NCBI GenBank assembly: GCA_902523095.1
Contig: CABYYE010000003.1
Span: 1-64,000 of the forward strand
Direction: 5' to 3'
Source: an uncultured Pelagibacteraceae bacterium
GTDB lineage: Bacteria; Pseudomonadota; Alphaproteobacteria; Pelagibacterales; Pelagibacteraceae
DNA: 64,000 nucleotides
Position numbers and translations under genes: made by a program
The notes under the pieces: model-generated
Seen by the model: only the letters and a program-made list of their open reading frames with translations
The model's database searches: none
What the model was told of the DNA's origin: nothing
Shown here: positions 41,733-51,516 of the stretch, one piece after another
How positions within the stretch are numbered: the stretch's first letter is position 1
How the letters are laid out: the number at the start of each line of letters is the position of its first letter

Positions 41733-42355
41733 AATGAGTATCCGTCTTTATTATTAAAAATAAATTTTTCGTCATTAAATTTTGATTTAATTTTTTTCCT
41801 AAGCCTATATATATGAGTTTCAACTGTATGGGTATCGGCATCATCTGAATATTTCCAAACTTGATTTAGAATAAAATTTTTACTTAAAGATCTATCATTA
41901 GTAATAAATAATTCCAATAACTGTATTTCTTTTTCAGTTAAGAAAATAAAATTTTCTTTATCTATAAGTTTTTTTTCATTTTTATCTAAAAAGTAATTTT
42001 TAATCTTTATAGAAGAATTTTTTGAAAAACTCTTTTTAATAATTGAGTTCTCAATTATAGAATTTAGGTCTAAAATACTTATTGGTAATTTGATCTTCTC
42101 GTTAAATATTTCAAATTTATTAAAAGTTTTACTGAATAATAATATTTTGATTTTAGAAGAATTTTTAATATTATTTAATATCGAAATATCTTTAAAAATA
42201 TTATCGTGACACAAAAGTATATCTTGATTTTCAAGTGATTTATTATCAAAACCTTTATCCGCAATAATTAAATTAAAATTTAAATGATCTTTAAGTTCCA
42301 GCAATGAAGTGTTAAAGTTTTTTGAACCTAAGGATAAAACATTAATTTTATGCAT
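41729..42355 (-). CDS. OmpR-type winged-helix regulator with a poorly conserved receiver-like N-terminus
   Basis: C-terminal LTEKEIQLLELFITNDRSLSKNFILNQVWKYSDDADTHTVETHIYRLRKKI...DGYSL is Trans_reg_C-like; the N-terminal part lacks a convincing phosphoacceptor motif. Confidence 0.8.
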   Translation of the reverse strand: MHKINVLSLGSKNFNTSLLELKDHLNFNLIIADKGFDNKSLENQDILLCHDNIFKDISILNNIKNSSKIKILLFSKTFNKFEIFNEKIKLPISILDLNSIIENSIIKKSFSKNSSIKIKNYFLDKNEKKLIDKENFIFLTEKEIQLLELFITNDRSLSKNFILNQVWKYSDDADTHTVETHIYRLRKKIKSKFNDEKFIFNNKDGYSL

Positions 42356-42841
42356 ATTTTAATAAAAAATAAAAAATTATCTTTTAAACACTATAAAGTA
42401 AAATGTGCAGTTGGTAAAAGAGGAATTGGTATCAAAAGAAAAGAAGGTGACAAAATTACGCCAAAAGGCCAATTTAAAATATTAAATATTTTATATAGAA
42501 AAGATAGGGTTCCCAAATTAGTTTCTAAAATAAAAAAAAAACCTATAAAAAAAAACTTTGGTTGGTGTGATGACCCAAAATCTAAGTCTTATAACAAACT
42601 TATTAAATTTCCTTTCAAACATAGTGCCGAGAAACTTTTTAGAAAAGATAATATTTATGACATCATTTTAGTTTTAAACTTTAATTCAAAACCAGTAAAT
42701 AAAAATAAAGGTAGTGCTATATTTATTCATGTTGCTAAAAGAAATTATAAAAACACATTAGGATGCATTGCAGTAAATAAGATAAATTTAATAAAGATGA
42801 TAAGGATTATTGATAATTCTACAGTTGTTAAAATTAGTTAA
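42350..42841 (+). CDS. L,D-transpeptidase (YkuD-like) family protein
   Basis: KRGIGIKRKEGDKITPKGQFKI, GSAIFIHVAKRNYKNTLGCIAV with catalytic His/Cys pattern. Confidence 0.85.
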   Translation: MHILIKNKKLSFKHYKVKCAVGKRGIGIKRKEGDKITPKGQFKILNILYRKDRVPKLVSKIKKKPIKKNFGWCDDPKSKSYNKLIKFPFKHSAEKLFRKDNIYDIILVLNFNSKPVNKNKGSAIFIHVAKRNYKNTLGCIAVNKINLIKMIRIIDNSTVVKIS

Positions 42842-43488
42842 GATCTATTACCAAAAATTAAGCTTCCAATTCTTAAATAAGTAGCTTTGTATTGTAATGC
42901 ATCTAAGTAATCAGCGGACATACCCATACTTAATTCTTTTAAATCTAATGAACTATTTAATTCACTTAAACTTTGGAAATATTTTTTACTATTATTGTCA
43001 TTTGGTGGAATAGTCATTAAGCCGATTATATCCATTTTTTTTTCTTTAGTGCAATAAGTATAAAAGGCATCAACTTCATCATATGGAATACCAGATTTTT
43101 GAATTTCCTTGCCTATGTTAACTTGAATAAAGTATTTGATAGACTTATTTAAATTTTCTTGAGCGTTGCTAAGAATATCTGCAAGTTTTTGAGAGTCTAA
43201 AGAATGTATATAATCAAAAATTTCTGCAGCTTTCTTGGCTTTATTACTTTGTAAACCACCTACCATATGTATTTTAAGATCTTTTTTATTCTTTTTAATT
43301 TCACTCCACTTAACTTCTGCTTCTTGAACTTTGTTTTCACCATAATGAGTGTGTCCGTGTTCTATTAAAGGCTTTATGTGGGCTAATGAAAAAGTTTTGC
43401 TAACGGCAACAATTTTTACGTTATTGGCTGAATTAACTTTTTTTATATTCAGTTTTATTTTTTCAAATCTTTCGACTATGTTATGCAT
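42838..43488 (-). CDS. yggS: PLP homeostasis protein, YggS/PROSC family
   Basis: VKIVAVSKTFSLAHIKPLIEHGHTHYGENKVQEAEVKW, HMVGGLQSNKAKKA, LSMGMSADYLDAL. Confidence 0.94.
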   Translation of the reverse strand: MHNIVERFEKIKLNIKKVNSANNVKIVAVSKTFSLAHIKPLIEHGHTHYGENKVQEAEVKWSEIKKNKKDLKIHMVGGLQSNKAKKAAEIFDYIHSLDSQKLADILSNAQENLNKSIKYFIQVNIGKEIQKSGIPYDEVDAFYTYCTKEKKMDIIGLMTIPPNDNNSKKYFQSLSELNSSLDLKELSMGMSADYLDALQYKATYLRIGSLIFGNRS

Positions 43489-44064
43489 ATGTTTATTAAT
43501 AAAAAAAAATATTTTTTAATAATAGAAAGTATCAGAGATATTGATTTAAGTAATTTAAAACTTTTCAATAAATTTGTAATAATTTACAGAAATCACAATA
43601 AAATAGATAATCTCAACAAATTGTTGGATTTCAGAAAGAAATGCAAAATTAAAAAAATCGACTTTTATGTAGCAAACAACCCCGGACTTATGGTGTTATT
43701 AAAGGCTGATGGTTTATATATATCATCTTACAGTCAAAGCTTAAAGTTTTTAAAATTTAAGAAAAACCAATTCAAAATAATAGGTTCTGCTCATAATATT
43801 AAAGAAATTAATTTAAAAAATAAACAAGGATGTAAATACATACTTACTTCGAGACTATTTAAAACAGATTATAAAAACAAAATTGGATATTTAGGATCCG
43901 TAAAGTTTAATTTACTAAATTTGATGAGAAATGAAGATTTAGTTCCTTTGGGAGGGATAAAGATGTTTAATTTAAATAAACTTAACTACGTCAACTCAAA
44001 TTCAATTGCTTTATTGTCAGAAATAAAAAAAAAGCCGGCTAAAATATTTAGCCGGCTTTTTTAA
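43483..44064 (+). CDS. ThiE/TenI-like protein (thiamine-phosphate synthase fold), possibly divergent
   Basis: KADGLYISS, IIGSAHNIKEI, YLGSVKFNLLN, VPLGGIKMFNLNKL; catalytic signature weakly conserved. Confidence 0.65.
   Translation: MHMFINKKKYFLIIESIRDIDLSNLKLFNKFVIIYRNHNKIDNLNKLLDFRKKCKIKKIDFYVANNPGLMVLLKADGLYISSYSQSLKFLKFKKNQFKIIGSAHNIKEINLKNKQGCKYILTSRLFKTDYKNKIGYLGSVKFNLLNLMRNEDLVPLGGIKMFNLNKLNYVNSNSIALLSEIKKKPAKIFSRLF
44028..44062. terminator. Bidirectional Rho-independent terminator
   Basis: AAAA-AGCCGGCTAAA-ATA-TTTAGCCGGCT-TTTTT: perfect 11-bp GC-core stem flanked by A and T tracts, between convergent thiE-like and porin genes. Confidence 0.92.
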
Positions 44065-44084
44065 TTTAGTAACTTAAGTGTTAA

Positions 44085-45140
44085 TTAAAACGCTAAAGTT
44101 ATAGCAAGTAATGTTTGGTCTTCGTCTACCGCAGTTGTCGAGTAATTATTGTTGTCGTGTGAATTTCTCGATAGCGCTAAAGTCATACCACCCATGTTAT
44201 ATGCAAGCTGTATACCTGTTGATTTTTGCTCAACATCTACAGTTGAATCAACTACGTAATTAGCTTCTGATTTCTCAACTTCGTAAGAAACTGTGAAATC
44301 ATCGTTAATTGCTAAAGCAGCTGACATGTTTGTCTGGTCTAAATACTCAATACCAGTATTTGCATCATCAGCAACTAGGTTTGCTCTGTAACCTTTTGAG
44401 TAACCAACTGATAAGTTGCCCATAGCATATGTTGCATAGTAAGCACCTGATTCAGCATCTTGGTCTCTCTTGTTAGCACCTTGCTTATCAAATGTATTGT
44501 AAGAAGCACCAATTTTCAAACCATCAATTGGAGCAGCGTCTACACGGTAAGCAGTCATTGATCTACCAGCATATGCTGCAGCACCTTCTCCCTGCACTCC
44601 ACCAGCATTATTTCCACTACCGTTAGCAGTGTCTAAGTCTGGAGCGTAACCAATTTTCGCTGTAATACCGAACGGCAACAAGTCTGCTGGCGTGTGGTAT
44701 TGTACGTTGTTGTACGTATCAATTGAGTAGTTATCTGTTGTACTAGATGGATCACCTGAGTCAGTTGGTCTTGAGTAAGCTGACTTAGAAGCCGCATCTT
44801 CAGCATCTAGACCACCTTCTAAGATAAATACACCGACTGTTCCGTAAGGAGTAGTCATTTTAATTGCTGTATCATCGTTAGTAGCGGCACCACCTGTTGC
44901 TGTGTCAGCTGGGTCTAACTCCATAGAGTATGACCAAGTGTAACCAGCATCAGTTTCACCAGATGCAGTAAAGTTTAATTCGTTTGTTATACCTAAACCT
45001 TTACCTTTGTTGCCTCCAGTTAGAATGTTGTAAGTTGCTTTCGCAGTACCACTAACACCTAACTCACCAGCTTTTGCTGATACAACTAGTAAAGAAGCTG
45101 AAGTTAACATAACGAATAACGTTTTGATTATGTTTTTCAT
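44085..45140 (-). CDS. Outer-membrane porin
   Basis: Signal peptide (MKNIIKTLFVMLTSASLLVVSAKA), Gly/Asp/Thr-rich beta-barrel pattern ending in a C-terminal Phe. Confidence 0.85.
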   Translation of the reverse strand: MKNIIKTLFVMLTSASLLVVSAKAGELGVSGTAKATYNILTGGNKGKGLGITNELNFTASGETDAGYTWSYSMELDPADTATGGAATNDDTAIKMTTPYGTVGVFILEGGLDAEDAASKSAYSRPTDSGDPSSTTDNYSIDTYNNVQYHTPADLLPFGITAKIGYAPDLDTANGSGNNAGGVQGEGAAAYAGRSMTAYRVDAAPIDGLKIGASYNTFDKQGANKRDQDAESGAYYATYAMGNLSVGYSKGYRANLVADDANTGIEYLDQTNMSAALAINDDFTVSYEVEKSEANYVVDSTVDVEQKSTGIQLAYNMGGMTLALSRNSHDNNNYSTTAVDEDQTLLAITLAF

Positions 45141-45160
45141 ATTTTTCCTTTGTTATTATT

Positions 45161-45176
45161 AGTTAAATATTTAACT
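45161..45176. promoter_or_regulatory. Palindrome in the porin 5' leader
   Basis: AGTTAAATATTTAACT, perfect 16-bp palindrome 21 nt upstream of the porin start codon. Confidence 0.45.
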
Positions 45177-45339
45177 GGACCGAAAATATTCTATTTAAAT
45201 CAGCATTTCTAATGGGATTTATTAAATCGACCTTATTTGTTACTAGTGTTGCATTTTTACCACTATAATTTATGCAGTGTTTTAGACCTAAAATAGTTGG
45301 TTTTAACTATTTATCAATGTTATTTAATAGGTAATTTAA

Positions 45340-45867
45340 ATGATGAATCTACTAAAAATATCACTTTTTTCACTTATCTTAATTTCTCTTATTAGTTGTG
45401 GGGGATTCGAAAAAGTGGATTTAAGAAAAACTCCTGTGAACATGCAAGAAAGAGCCAAAAAAAATGTAGAGGAGGGACAAGGGACTTCTATACAAAGTAT
45501 GATAAAACGTCGAGGAGGAACTAATTATGAGTTTAGTACATCTAATCCTTTGTGGAGAGCCTCTTTAGAAATTTTGGATTTCATACCAATGACTACGGTA
45601 GATTACTCTGGAGGAATGATTATTTCAGATTGGTATACTGATAATAATAAGAATAATGAGTCTATAAAAATATCTATTAGATTTCTTTCTAATGAGGTAC
45701 GTTCTGATAGCTTAAAGATTATAGTTCATAAAAAAACTTGCCAAGCAAATTTAAATTGTAGAATTTCGCTCCTTAATAATTCTAAAATTGGTCTAGAATT
45801 ACAAGGCACTATAATAAGAAAAGCCGCTTTATTCGAAAAAGAAAGTAAAAAGAAAAAGAAAAAATAA
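45340..45867 (+). CDS. DUF3576-like lipoprotein
   Basis: Lipobox LISCGGF, then NPLWRASLEILDFIPMTTVDYSGGMIISDWY; located before leuS. Confidence 0.8.
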   Translation: MMNLLKISLFSLILISLISCGGFEKVDLRKTPVNMQERAKKNVEEGQGTSIQSMIKRRGGTNYEFSTSNPLWRASLEILDFIPMTTVDYSGGMIISDWYTDNNKNNESIKISIRFLSNEVRSDSLKIIVHKKTCQANLNCRISLLNNSKIGLELQGTIIRKAALFEKESKKKKKK

Positions 45868-45873
45868 ATTTTA

Positions 45874-48393
45874 ATGGAACGAGTTAATTTTCAAGAAATT
45901 GAAAAAAAGTGGCAAAATAAATTCTCATCTATAAAGCTTTATAATAAAAACGGGAAAAAGTTTTATTGTCTAGAAATGTTTCCTTATCCATCAGGTAAAA
46001 TACACATGGGACATGTAAGAAATTATACAATAGGCGATGTATTGGCTCGTTATAAATTTATGAAAGGTTTTAATGTTTTGCATCCCATGGGTTGGGATGC
46101 TTTTGGATTACCAGCAGAAAATGCAGCTCGTATAAATAAACTTAATCCAAAAAAGTGGACAGAGGAAAATATTGATACTATGCGTAAACAACTTAAAATG
46201 CTTGGTCTTTCAATTGATTGGGATTTAGAGGTATCAACTTGTGATGAAAGCTATTACAGACATCAACAAGAGCTATTTATTGATTTCTACAATTTAGGAC
46301 TTGTTTCCAGAAAGGAGACATACGTTAATTGGGACCCCGTTGAAAAATCAGTTCTTGCAAATGAACAAGTAATAAATGGAAAAGGATGGAGATCAAATGC
46401 AGTTGTTGAAAGGAAAAAACTTTCACAGTGGTTTTTTAATATAACTAAATTTTCAAAAGAACTATTAGATGAATTAAATAAATTGCCTGGCTGGCCAGAA
46501 AAAGTAAAATTGATGCAAAAAAACTGGATTGGAGAGTCAATTGGGTGTGAATTAAACTTTGAGATTCATGATCGGAAAGACAACTTAAAAGTTTTCACTA
46601 CTAGGCCAGATACAATTTTTGGTGCAAGTTTTATAGCTGTATCAGTTGATCATGAAATATGTAAGAGTTTTCAGAATAATTCAGATTTTAATAATTTTAA
46701 AAATGAATGTTCAAAAATTGGAACCACCGAAGAAGCCCTTGCAAACGCTGAAAAATTAGGTTTTTTTACTAATTTATATGTAAAGCATCCATTCATAAAA
46801 AATAAAAAACTGCCAATTTATGCGGCAAACTTTGTTTTGATGGATTATGGTAATGGTGCGATATTTGGGTGCCCAGCTCATGATCAAAGAGATTTCGACT
46901 TTGCGACAAAATATAAATTACCAATAATTAGAGTTATAAAGGATGTCGCTGCTGAAGATAAATCTGAGATGAAAGAAGCTTTCACCGGTGATGGTAAAGT
47001 AATTAATTCTGAATTTCTAAATAATTTATCTATAGTTGATGCAAAAAAAACTATTATTAATAAGATTACTGAAAAAAAAATTGGTAGTAAGAAAATTTTG
47101 TTTCGATTAAAGGATTGGGGTATATCACGACAAAGATATTGGGGTTGCCCTATTCCTATGATTTACTTAGAAGATGGATCAGTTGTTCCAGTTGAAAAAA
47201 GTGAATTACCTATCAAGCTTCCTGATGATGTAGATTTGAATTCTGCTGGAAATCCGTTAAAAAACCATCCAAATTGGAAAAAAACTATTCATAAAGCAAC
47301 AGGCAAACCAGCGGTTAGAGAAACAGATACTTTAGATACATTTGTTGACTCATCGTGGTACTTTTTGAGATTTTGTTCACCTAACTGTACTAGCGCTCCT
47401 TTTGAAACCAAAAATGTCAACTATTGGATGCCTGTCGATCAATATATTGGAGGTATAGAACATGCAATTTTGCATTTGCTATACTCAAGATTTTTTATGA
47501 GAGCAATAAACAAAAATAATGAAGAGATCAAAACAAAAGAACCTTTTAAAAATCTATTTACTCAAGGTATGGTTTGTCATGAAACTTATATGGACTCGAA
47601 AGGAAGTTGGTTATATCCAGAAGATGTAGAAAAAATTTCTCAATTAAAAACTGTAAAAAAAACTGACGGTTCTAATGTAAAAGTTGGTCCATCTGAATCA
47701 ATGTCAAAATCAAAAAAAAATACAGTAGACCCAGAGACAATGATAAAACAATACGGGGCAGACTCTGTTAGATGGTTTATATTATCCGACAGTCCCCCAG
47801 AAAAAGATGTGCAGTGGTCAGATAGAGGCGTTGTTTCAGCTAACAAATTCCTTCAAAAAATATGGAATTTAAATTATACGGTGCTCAATAAAAACAATAA
47901 TTCACAAAATGATAAACAAAGTGAATTATTTAAGAAAAAAATTGATATTTTTATTTTTAAAATTGATAAATCTATAAATAATTTTCAATTCAATGTGGCT
48001 ATAGCACAATTTTATGAAGTCTATAAATTTTTCAATGAAACAATTAAAAAAAATATTAATAGTCAAATTGTAAAAGAATGTTTAATCAAAATTATGAAGC
48101 TAATGCTGCCTTTCACTCCTCATTTGTCATATGAATGCCTTACAAATCTTGGTTGTAAAGATTTTAATGAATGGCCAATAATTGATAAAAAAGTTTTGGA
48201 AGAAATAAATATTAATATGGTTGTTCAAATTAATGGGAAAACAAGAGAAGTTTTAAGTGTAAATAAAGATCTAGATGAAAGATCAATAACCTCACTAACA
48301 AAAGTGTCTGAAAAAATAAAAAAATACTTAAGTAACAAAAAAATAAAAAAAACTATTTTTGTTAAAAATAAGATAATCAATTATATTATTTAA
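45874..48393 (+). CDS. leuS: Leucyl-tRNA synthetase
   Basis: [43 protein letters not shown]. Confidence 0.98.
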   Translation: MERVNFQEIEKKWQNKFSSIKLYNKNGKKFYCLEMFPYPSGKIHMGHVRNYTIGDVLARYKFMKGFNVLHPMGWDAFGLPAENAARINKLNPKKWTEENIDTMRKQLKMLGLSIDWDLEVSTCDESYYRHQQELFIDFYNLGLVSRKETYVNWDPVEKSVLANEQVINGKGWRSNAVVERKKLSQWFFNITKFSKELLDELNKLPGWPEKVKLMQKNWIGESIGCELNFEIHDRKDNLKVFTTRPDTIFGASFIAVSVDHEICKSFQNNSDFNNFKNECSKIGTTEEALANAEKLGFFTNLYVKHPFIKNKKLPIYAANFVLMDYGNGAIFGCPAHDQRDFDFATKYKLPIIRVIKDVAAEDKSEMKEAFTGDGKVINSEFLNNLSIVDAKKTIINKITEKKIGSKKILFRLKDWGISRQRYWGCPIPMIYLEDGSVVPVEKSELPIKLPDDVDLNSAGNPLKNHPNWKKTIHKATGKPAVRETDTLDTFVDSSWYFLRFCSPNCTSAPFETKNVNYWMPVDQYIGGIEHAILHLLYSRFFMRAINKNNEEIKTKEPFKNLFTQGMVCHETYMDSKGSWLYPEDVEKISQLKTVKKTDGSNVKVGPSESMSKSKKNTVDPETMIKQYGADSVRWFILSDSPPEKDVQWSDRGVVSANKFLQKIWNLNYTVLNKNNNSQNDKQSELFKKKIDIFIFKIDKSINNFQFNVAIAQFYEVYKFFNETIKKNINSQIVKECLIKIMKLMLPFTPHLSYECLTNLGCKDFNEWPIIDKKVLEEININMVVQINGKTREVLSVNKDLDERSITSLTKVSEKIKKYLSNKKIKKTIFVKNKIINYII

Positions 48394-48398
48394 AAATA

Positions 48399-48878
48399 AT
48401 GAAAAAAAATTTTTTTAAATATTCATTTCTTGTTATACTTCTTTTCCATACTGGTTGTGGTTTTGAGGTAATTAATCAAAAAAAAATTTTTAATTTTTCA
48501 ATTAAGCAAATCAATACTGAGGGAAATAAAAGAATAAGTCAAAAAATTAAGTATAACTTATTATCGCTTTCAAAAAAAGAAGCTCCAAATAATTTAATTA
48601 TAAGCATTAAAACAAAAAAAGGTAAAGCTGTAAAAGAAAAAAATATTCAAAACGAAATAACAAAATATCAGGTAAGCTTGGAAGTAGAAATTACTTTAGA
48701 TTACTATGGAAAAAAGATTTTTTCTGAGAAAGAAAGTTATAATGTCAATGGTGATTTCTCAGTCGCAAGTATTCACTCGACTACTTTAAACAATGAAAAG
48801 AAATTAATTGATAACTTAGTTGAGAACGTGTCAAAGCAAATTATAAATAAGATTTCACTTAGATTAGATGATATTTAA
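48399..48878 (+). CDS. lptE: LPS-assembly lipoprotein LptE-like
   Basis: Lipobox FHTGCGFEV; position between leuS and holA. Confidence 0.75.
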   Translation: MKKNFFKYSFLVILLFHTGCGFEVINQKKIFNFSIKQINTEGNKRISQKIKYNLLSLSKKEAPNNLIISIKTKKGKAVKEKNIQNEITKYQVSLEVEITLDYYGKKIFSEKESYNVNGDFSVASIHSTTLNNEKKLIDNLVENVSKQIINKISLRLDDI

Positions 48879-49881
48879 AAATTATATACTCGAACAAAAT
48901 CCAAGTACGATTGTAAAATATAAGATGTTTCTTTTTTACGGTGAAAATTTGGGATTGCAAAGAGATTTTAAAGAAAATATTAAAAATCTTAACAAAGATA
49001 CAGAGATAATAAGATTATATCAGGATGAGATTTTAAAAGACGCAAATATTCTAAGAACAGAAGTCTTTAATAAGTCATTATTTGAGGAAAAAAAAATTAT
49101 TATTATTGAACAAGCGACCGATAAATTGCTTGATATTATTGAGGAAATTGAAGAAGAAATACAAGATGAAAAAATATTAGTTTTTTCAGAAAAACTAGAA
49201 AAAAGATCGAAACTTCGAAATTTTTTTGAAAAAAATAAAGGTTGTGGTGTAACGGCTTGCTACAACGATAACGAAATTACAATTAGAAGAATAATAACAA
49301 ATAGGCTTAATAAGTTTGATGGATTAACTACTCAAATTATAAATTTATTAATACAAAATACTAACCTTGACCGAAATAAAGTAATTAATGAAATTGAGAA
49401 AATTGAAAGCTGCTTCCTAAGTGAAAAATTGGAAATACAGAAAATTGAGGAATTGCTTAACATTAAAACTAATGAAGATTTTAGTAATTTAAGAGATGAG
49501 GTGCTTAATGGAAACAAATCTAATACTAACAGATTACTAGCTGACACAGATTTGATTCCTGAAAATAATATATATTATATAAATATAATTAATCAAAGGC
49601 TTAATAAATTAAAAGAAATTAATGAGTTAAAAAAAAATAACACAAATGTAGAGACACTTATATCGAATTTAAAACCACCAATTTTTTGGAAAGATAAACC
49701 TATAATCATTAATCAATTAAGAAAGTGGGGGAAAAATAAAATTAGAGAAGCTTTACAAAAAACTTATAAAATCGAAATTCAAATCAAATCTGACCCTTCT
49801 GTAAGAAAAGATCTTTTAATAAAAAATTTACTTGTTGATTTGTGTTGCTCTGCTAATTCCGTTTTAACAAATTTGAAATAA
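48868..49881 (+). CDS. holA: DNA polymerase III subunit delta
   Basis: MFLFYGENLGLQRDFKENI, EKRSKLRNFFEKNKG; HolA-like length and context. Confidence 0.88.
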   Translation: MIFKNYILEQNPSTIVKYKMFLFYGENLGLQRDFKENIKNLNKDTEIIRLYQDEILKDANILRTEVFNKSLFEEKKIIIIEQATDKLLDIIEEIEEEIQDEKILVFSEKLEKRSKLRNFFEKNKGCGVTACYNDNEITIRRIITNRLNKFDGLTTQIINLLIQNTNLDRNKVINEIEKIESCFLSEKLEIQKIEELLNIKTNEDFSNLRDEVLNGNKSNTNRLLADTDLIPENNIYYINIINQRLNKLKEINELKKNNTNVETLISNLKPPIFWKDKPIIINQLRKWGKNKIREALQKTYKIEIQIKSDPSVRKDLLIKNLLVDLCCSANSVLTNLK

Positions 49882-50719
49882 ATTCAAATTGTTCTAAATC
49901 TTTATACATAATAGTTATTTTTCCAGAATTATTCTTTTTATTAATTATTGTAACATTTAGACCCAAATTAGATTGTATAATATTCTGTTGTTCAATAATA
50001 TTTGCATCTAGTCTAATTTGTCCAGATTTTTGAGGGCTCTTTTTTTGTCTAACTAATACTTCAACACTTCTAGCACTTAAATTTTTAGCAACAACTTCTT
50101 CAGCTATATTAGTAGCACTAGGTAAACCTATTAGTGGTCTTGCTTGACCAGCTGTTAAATTTCCTTCTTCGATCATAGCTATGACATCCTTTGGTAATGT
50201 TAATAAACGAAGAGTGTTGCTAATATGACTTCTGCTCTTAGACATAAATTTTGCGATTTTCTCATGATCGTAACCGAATTCATCTTGTAGCCTCGAGTAA
50301 CCCTTTGCTTCTTCTATTACATTTAAATCATCACGCTGTATATTTTCTACAATAGCTACTTCTAATGACTCATTGTCATCCAGATCTAAAACTATAATAG
50401 GAACTTGGTGTAATCCGGCTCTTTGAGCGGCGAGCCATCTTCGTTCACCAGCAACAATTTCAAATCTACCTGGATCTACTTTATCTTCCCTGACCGCTAT
50501 CGGCTGTATGACACCGTTTTTTTTAATAGAATTTGAAAGTTCGGTCAGTTTATTCTCATCAAAATGTGCTCTAGGTTGATACTTGTTAGGACTTAAATCG
50601 CCAATATTTGCTTTAAGTGAATTAGATTTTTTTGTCTCATTTTTTAAGGTTTTTTCCTTAGTATCACCAAATAATGCATTTAAACCTCTACCTAACCCTT
50701 TTTTTTTTATTTTGCTCAC
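49853..50719 (-). CDS. parB: Chromosome partitioning protein ParB
   Basis: KKGLGRGLNALFGD, NKYQPRAHFDENKLTELSNSIKKNGVIQPIAVR, GERRWLAAQRAGL, HTH region. Confidence 0.97.
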   Translation of the reverse strand: MSKIKKKGLGRGLNALFGDTKEKTLKNETKKSNSLKANIGDLSPNKYQPRAHFDENKLTELSNSIKKNGVIQPIAVREDKVDPGRFEIVAGERRWLAAQRAGLHQVPIIVLDLDDNESLEVAIVENIQRDDLNVIEEAKGYSRLQDEFGYDHEKIAKFMSKSRSHISNTLRLLTLPKDVIAMIEEGNLTAGQARPLIGLPSATNIAEEVVAKNLSARSVEVLVRQKKSPQKSGQIRLDANIIEQQNIIQSNLGLNVTIINKKNNSGKITIMYKDLEQFEFISNLLKRN

Positions 50720-51516
50720 GCTGCACTTTCTACATTACTGCTTGATTTTGAAATTATTTCCTCAGCTAACTTAAAGTAAGATTTGCTACCTAAACAGGAT
50801 TTATCATAGATAACACAAGGCAAACCATGCGACGGTGCCTCAGATAATCTTACATTTCTTGGTATTACTGTCTTATATACTTTTTCCTTAAAATAATCTC
50901 TAGCCTCTTTATCTACTTGGGATGACAATTTATTTCTTTTATCAAACATAGTTAGTAATATCCCCTTAACTTTAAGTTTTGGATTTAAGTTTATTTTAAT
51001 TCGGTCAATCGTTTTAACTAACTGCGTTATACCCTCTAACGCGAAAAATTCAGTTTGTAACGGCACTAGTAATTCATTAGATGCTACTAATGCCATTATA
51101 GTAAGTAAGCTTAATGATGGTGGGCAGTCTATGAAAATATTATCATATTTTGATAAAAGGGTATTTTCGCTTTCGAGTATTTCTTTTAATACGAAAGCTC
51201 TATTCGAGTCGTTTGCAGTTTCAACTTCCAAACCAGAAAGATTTACATTTGAACCTATTATATCTAATTTATTAACTTCAGTTTTTTTAATCGCCTCACT
51301 AATTGTTATTTTTTTAATTAACAAATTATAAATATTTTTATTTTCATCATTGTTTGAACCGCCAAGACCTGTCGTTGCATTTCCCTGAGGATCTAAATCT
51401 ATAATCAAGTTATTTTGACCCAAAATGGACAATGAGGAAGCTAAATTTATAACTGTTGTAGTTTTACCAACTCCTCCCTTTTGGTTAATAACTGCTATTA
51501 TATTTTTTTTTTTCAT
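50716..51516 (-). CDS. parA: Chromosome partitioning ATPase ParA
   Basis: INQKGGVGKTTTVINLASSL, DLDPQGNATTGLG, DCPPSLSLLT. Confidence 0.97.
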   Translation of the reverse strand: MKKKNIIAVINQKGGVGKTTTVINLASSLSILGQNNLIIDLDPQGNATTGLGGSNNDENKNIYNLLIKKITISEAIKKTEVNKLDIIGSNVNLSGLEVETANDSNRAFVLKEILESENTLLSKYDNIFIDCPPSLSLLTIMALVASNELLVPLQTEFFALEGITQLVKTIDRIKINLNPKLKVKGILLTMFDKRNKLSSQVDKEARDYFKEKVYKTVIPRNVRLSEAPSHGLPCVIYDKSCLGSKSYFKLAEEIISKSSSNVESAA

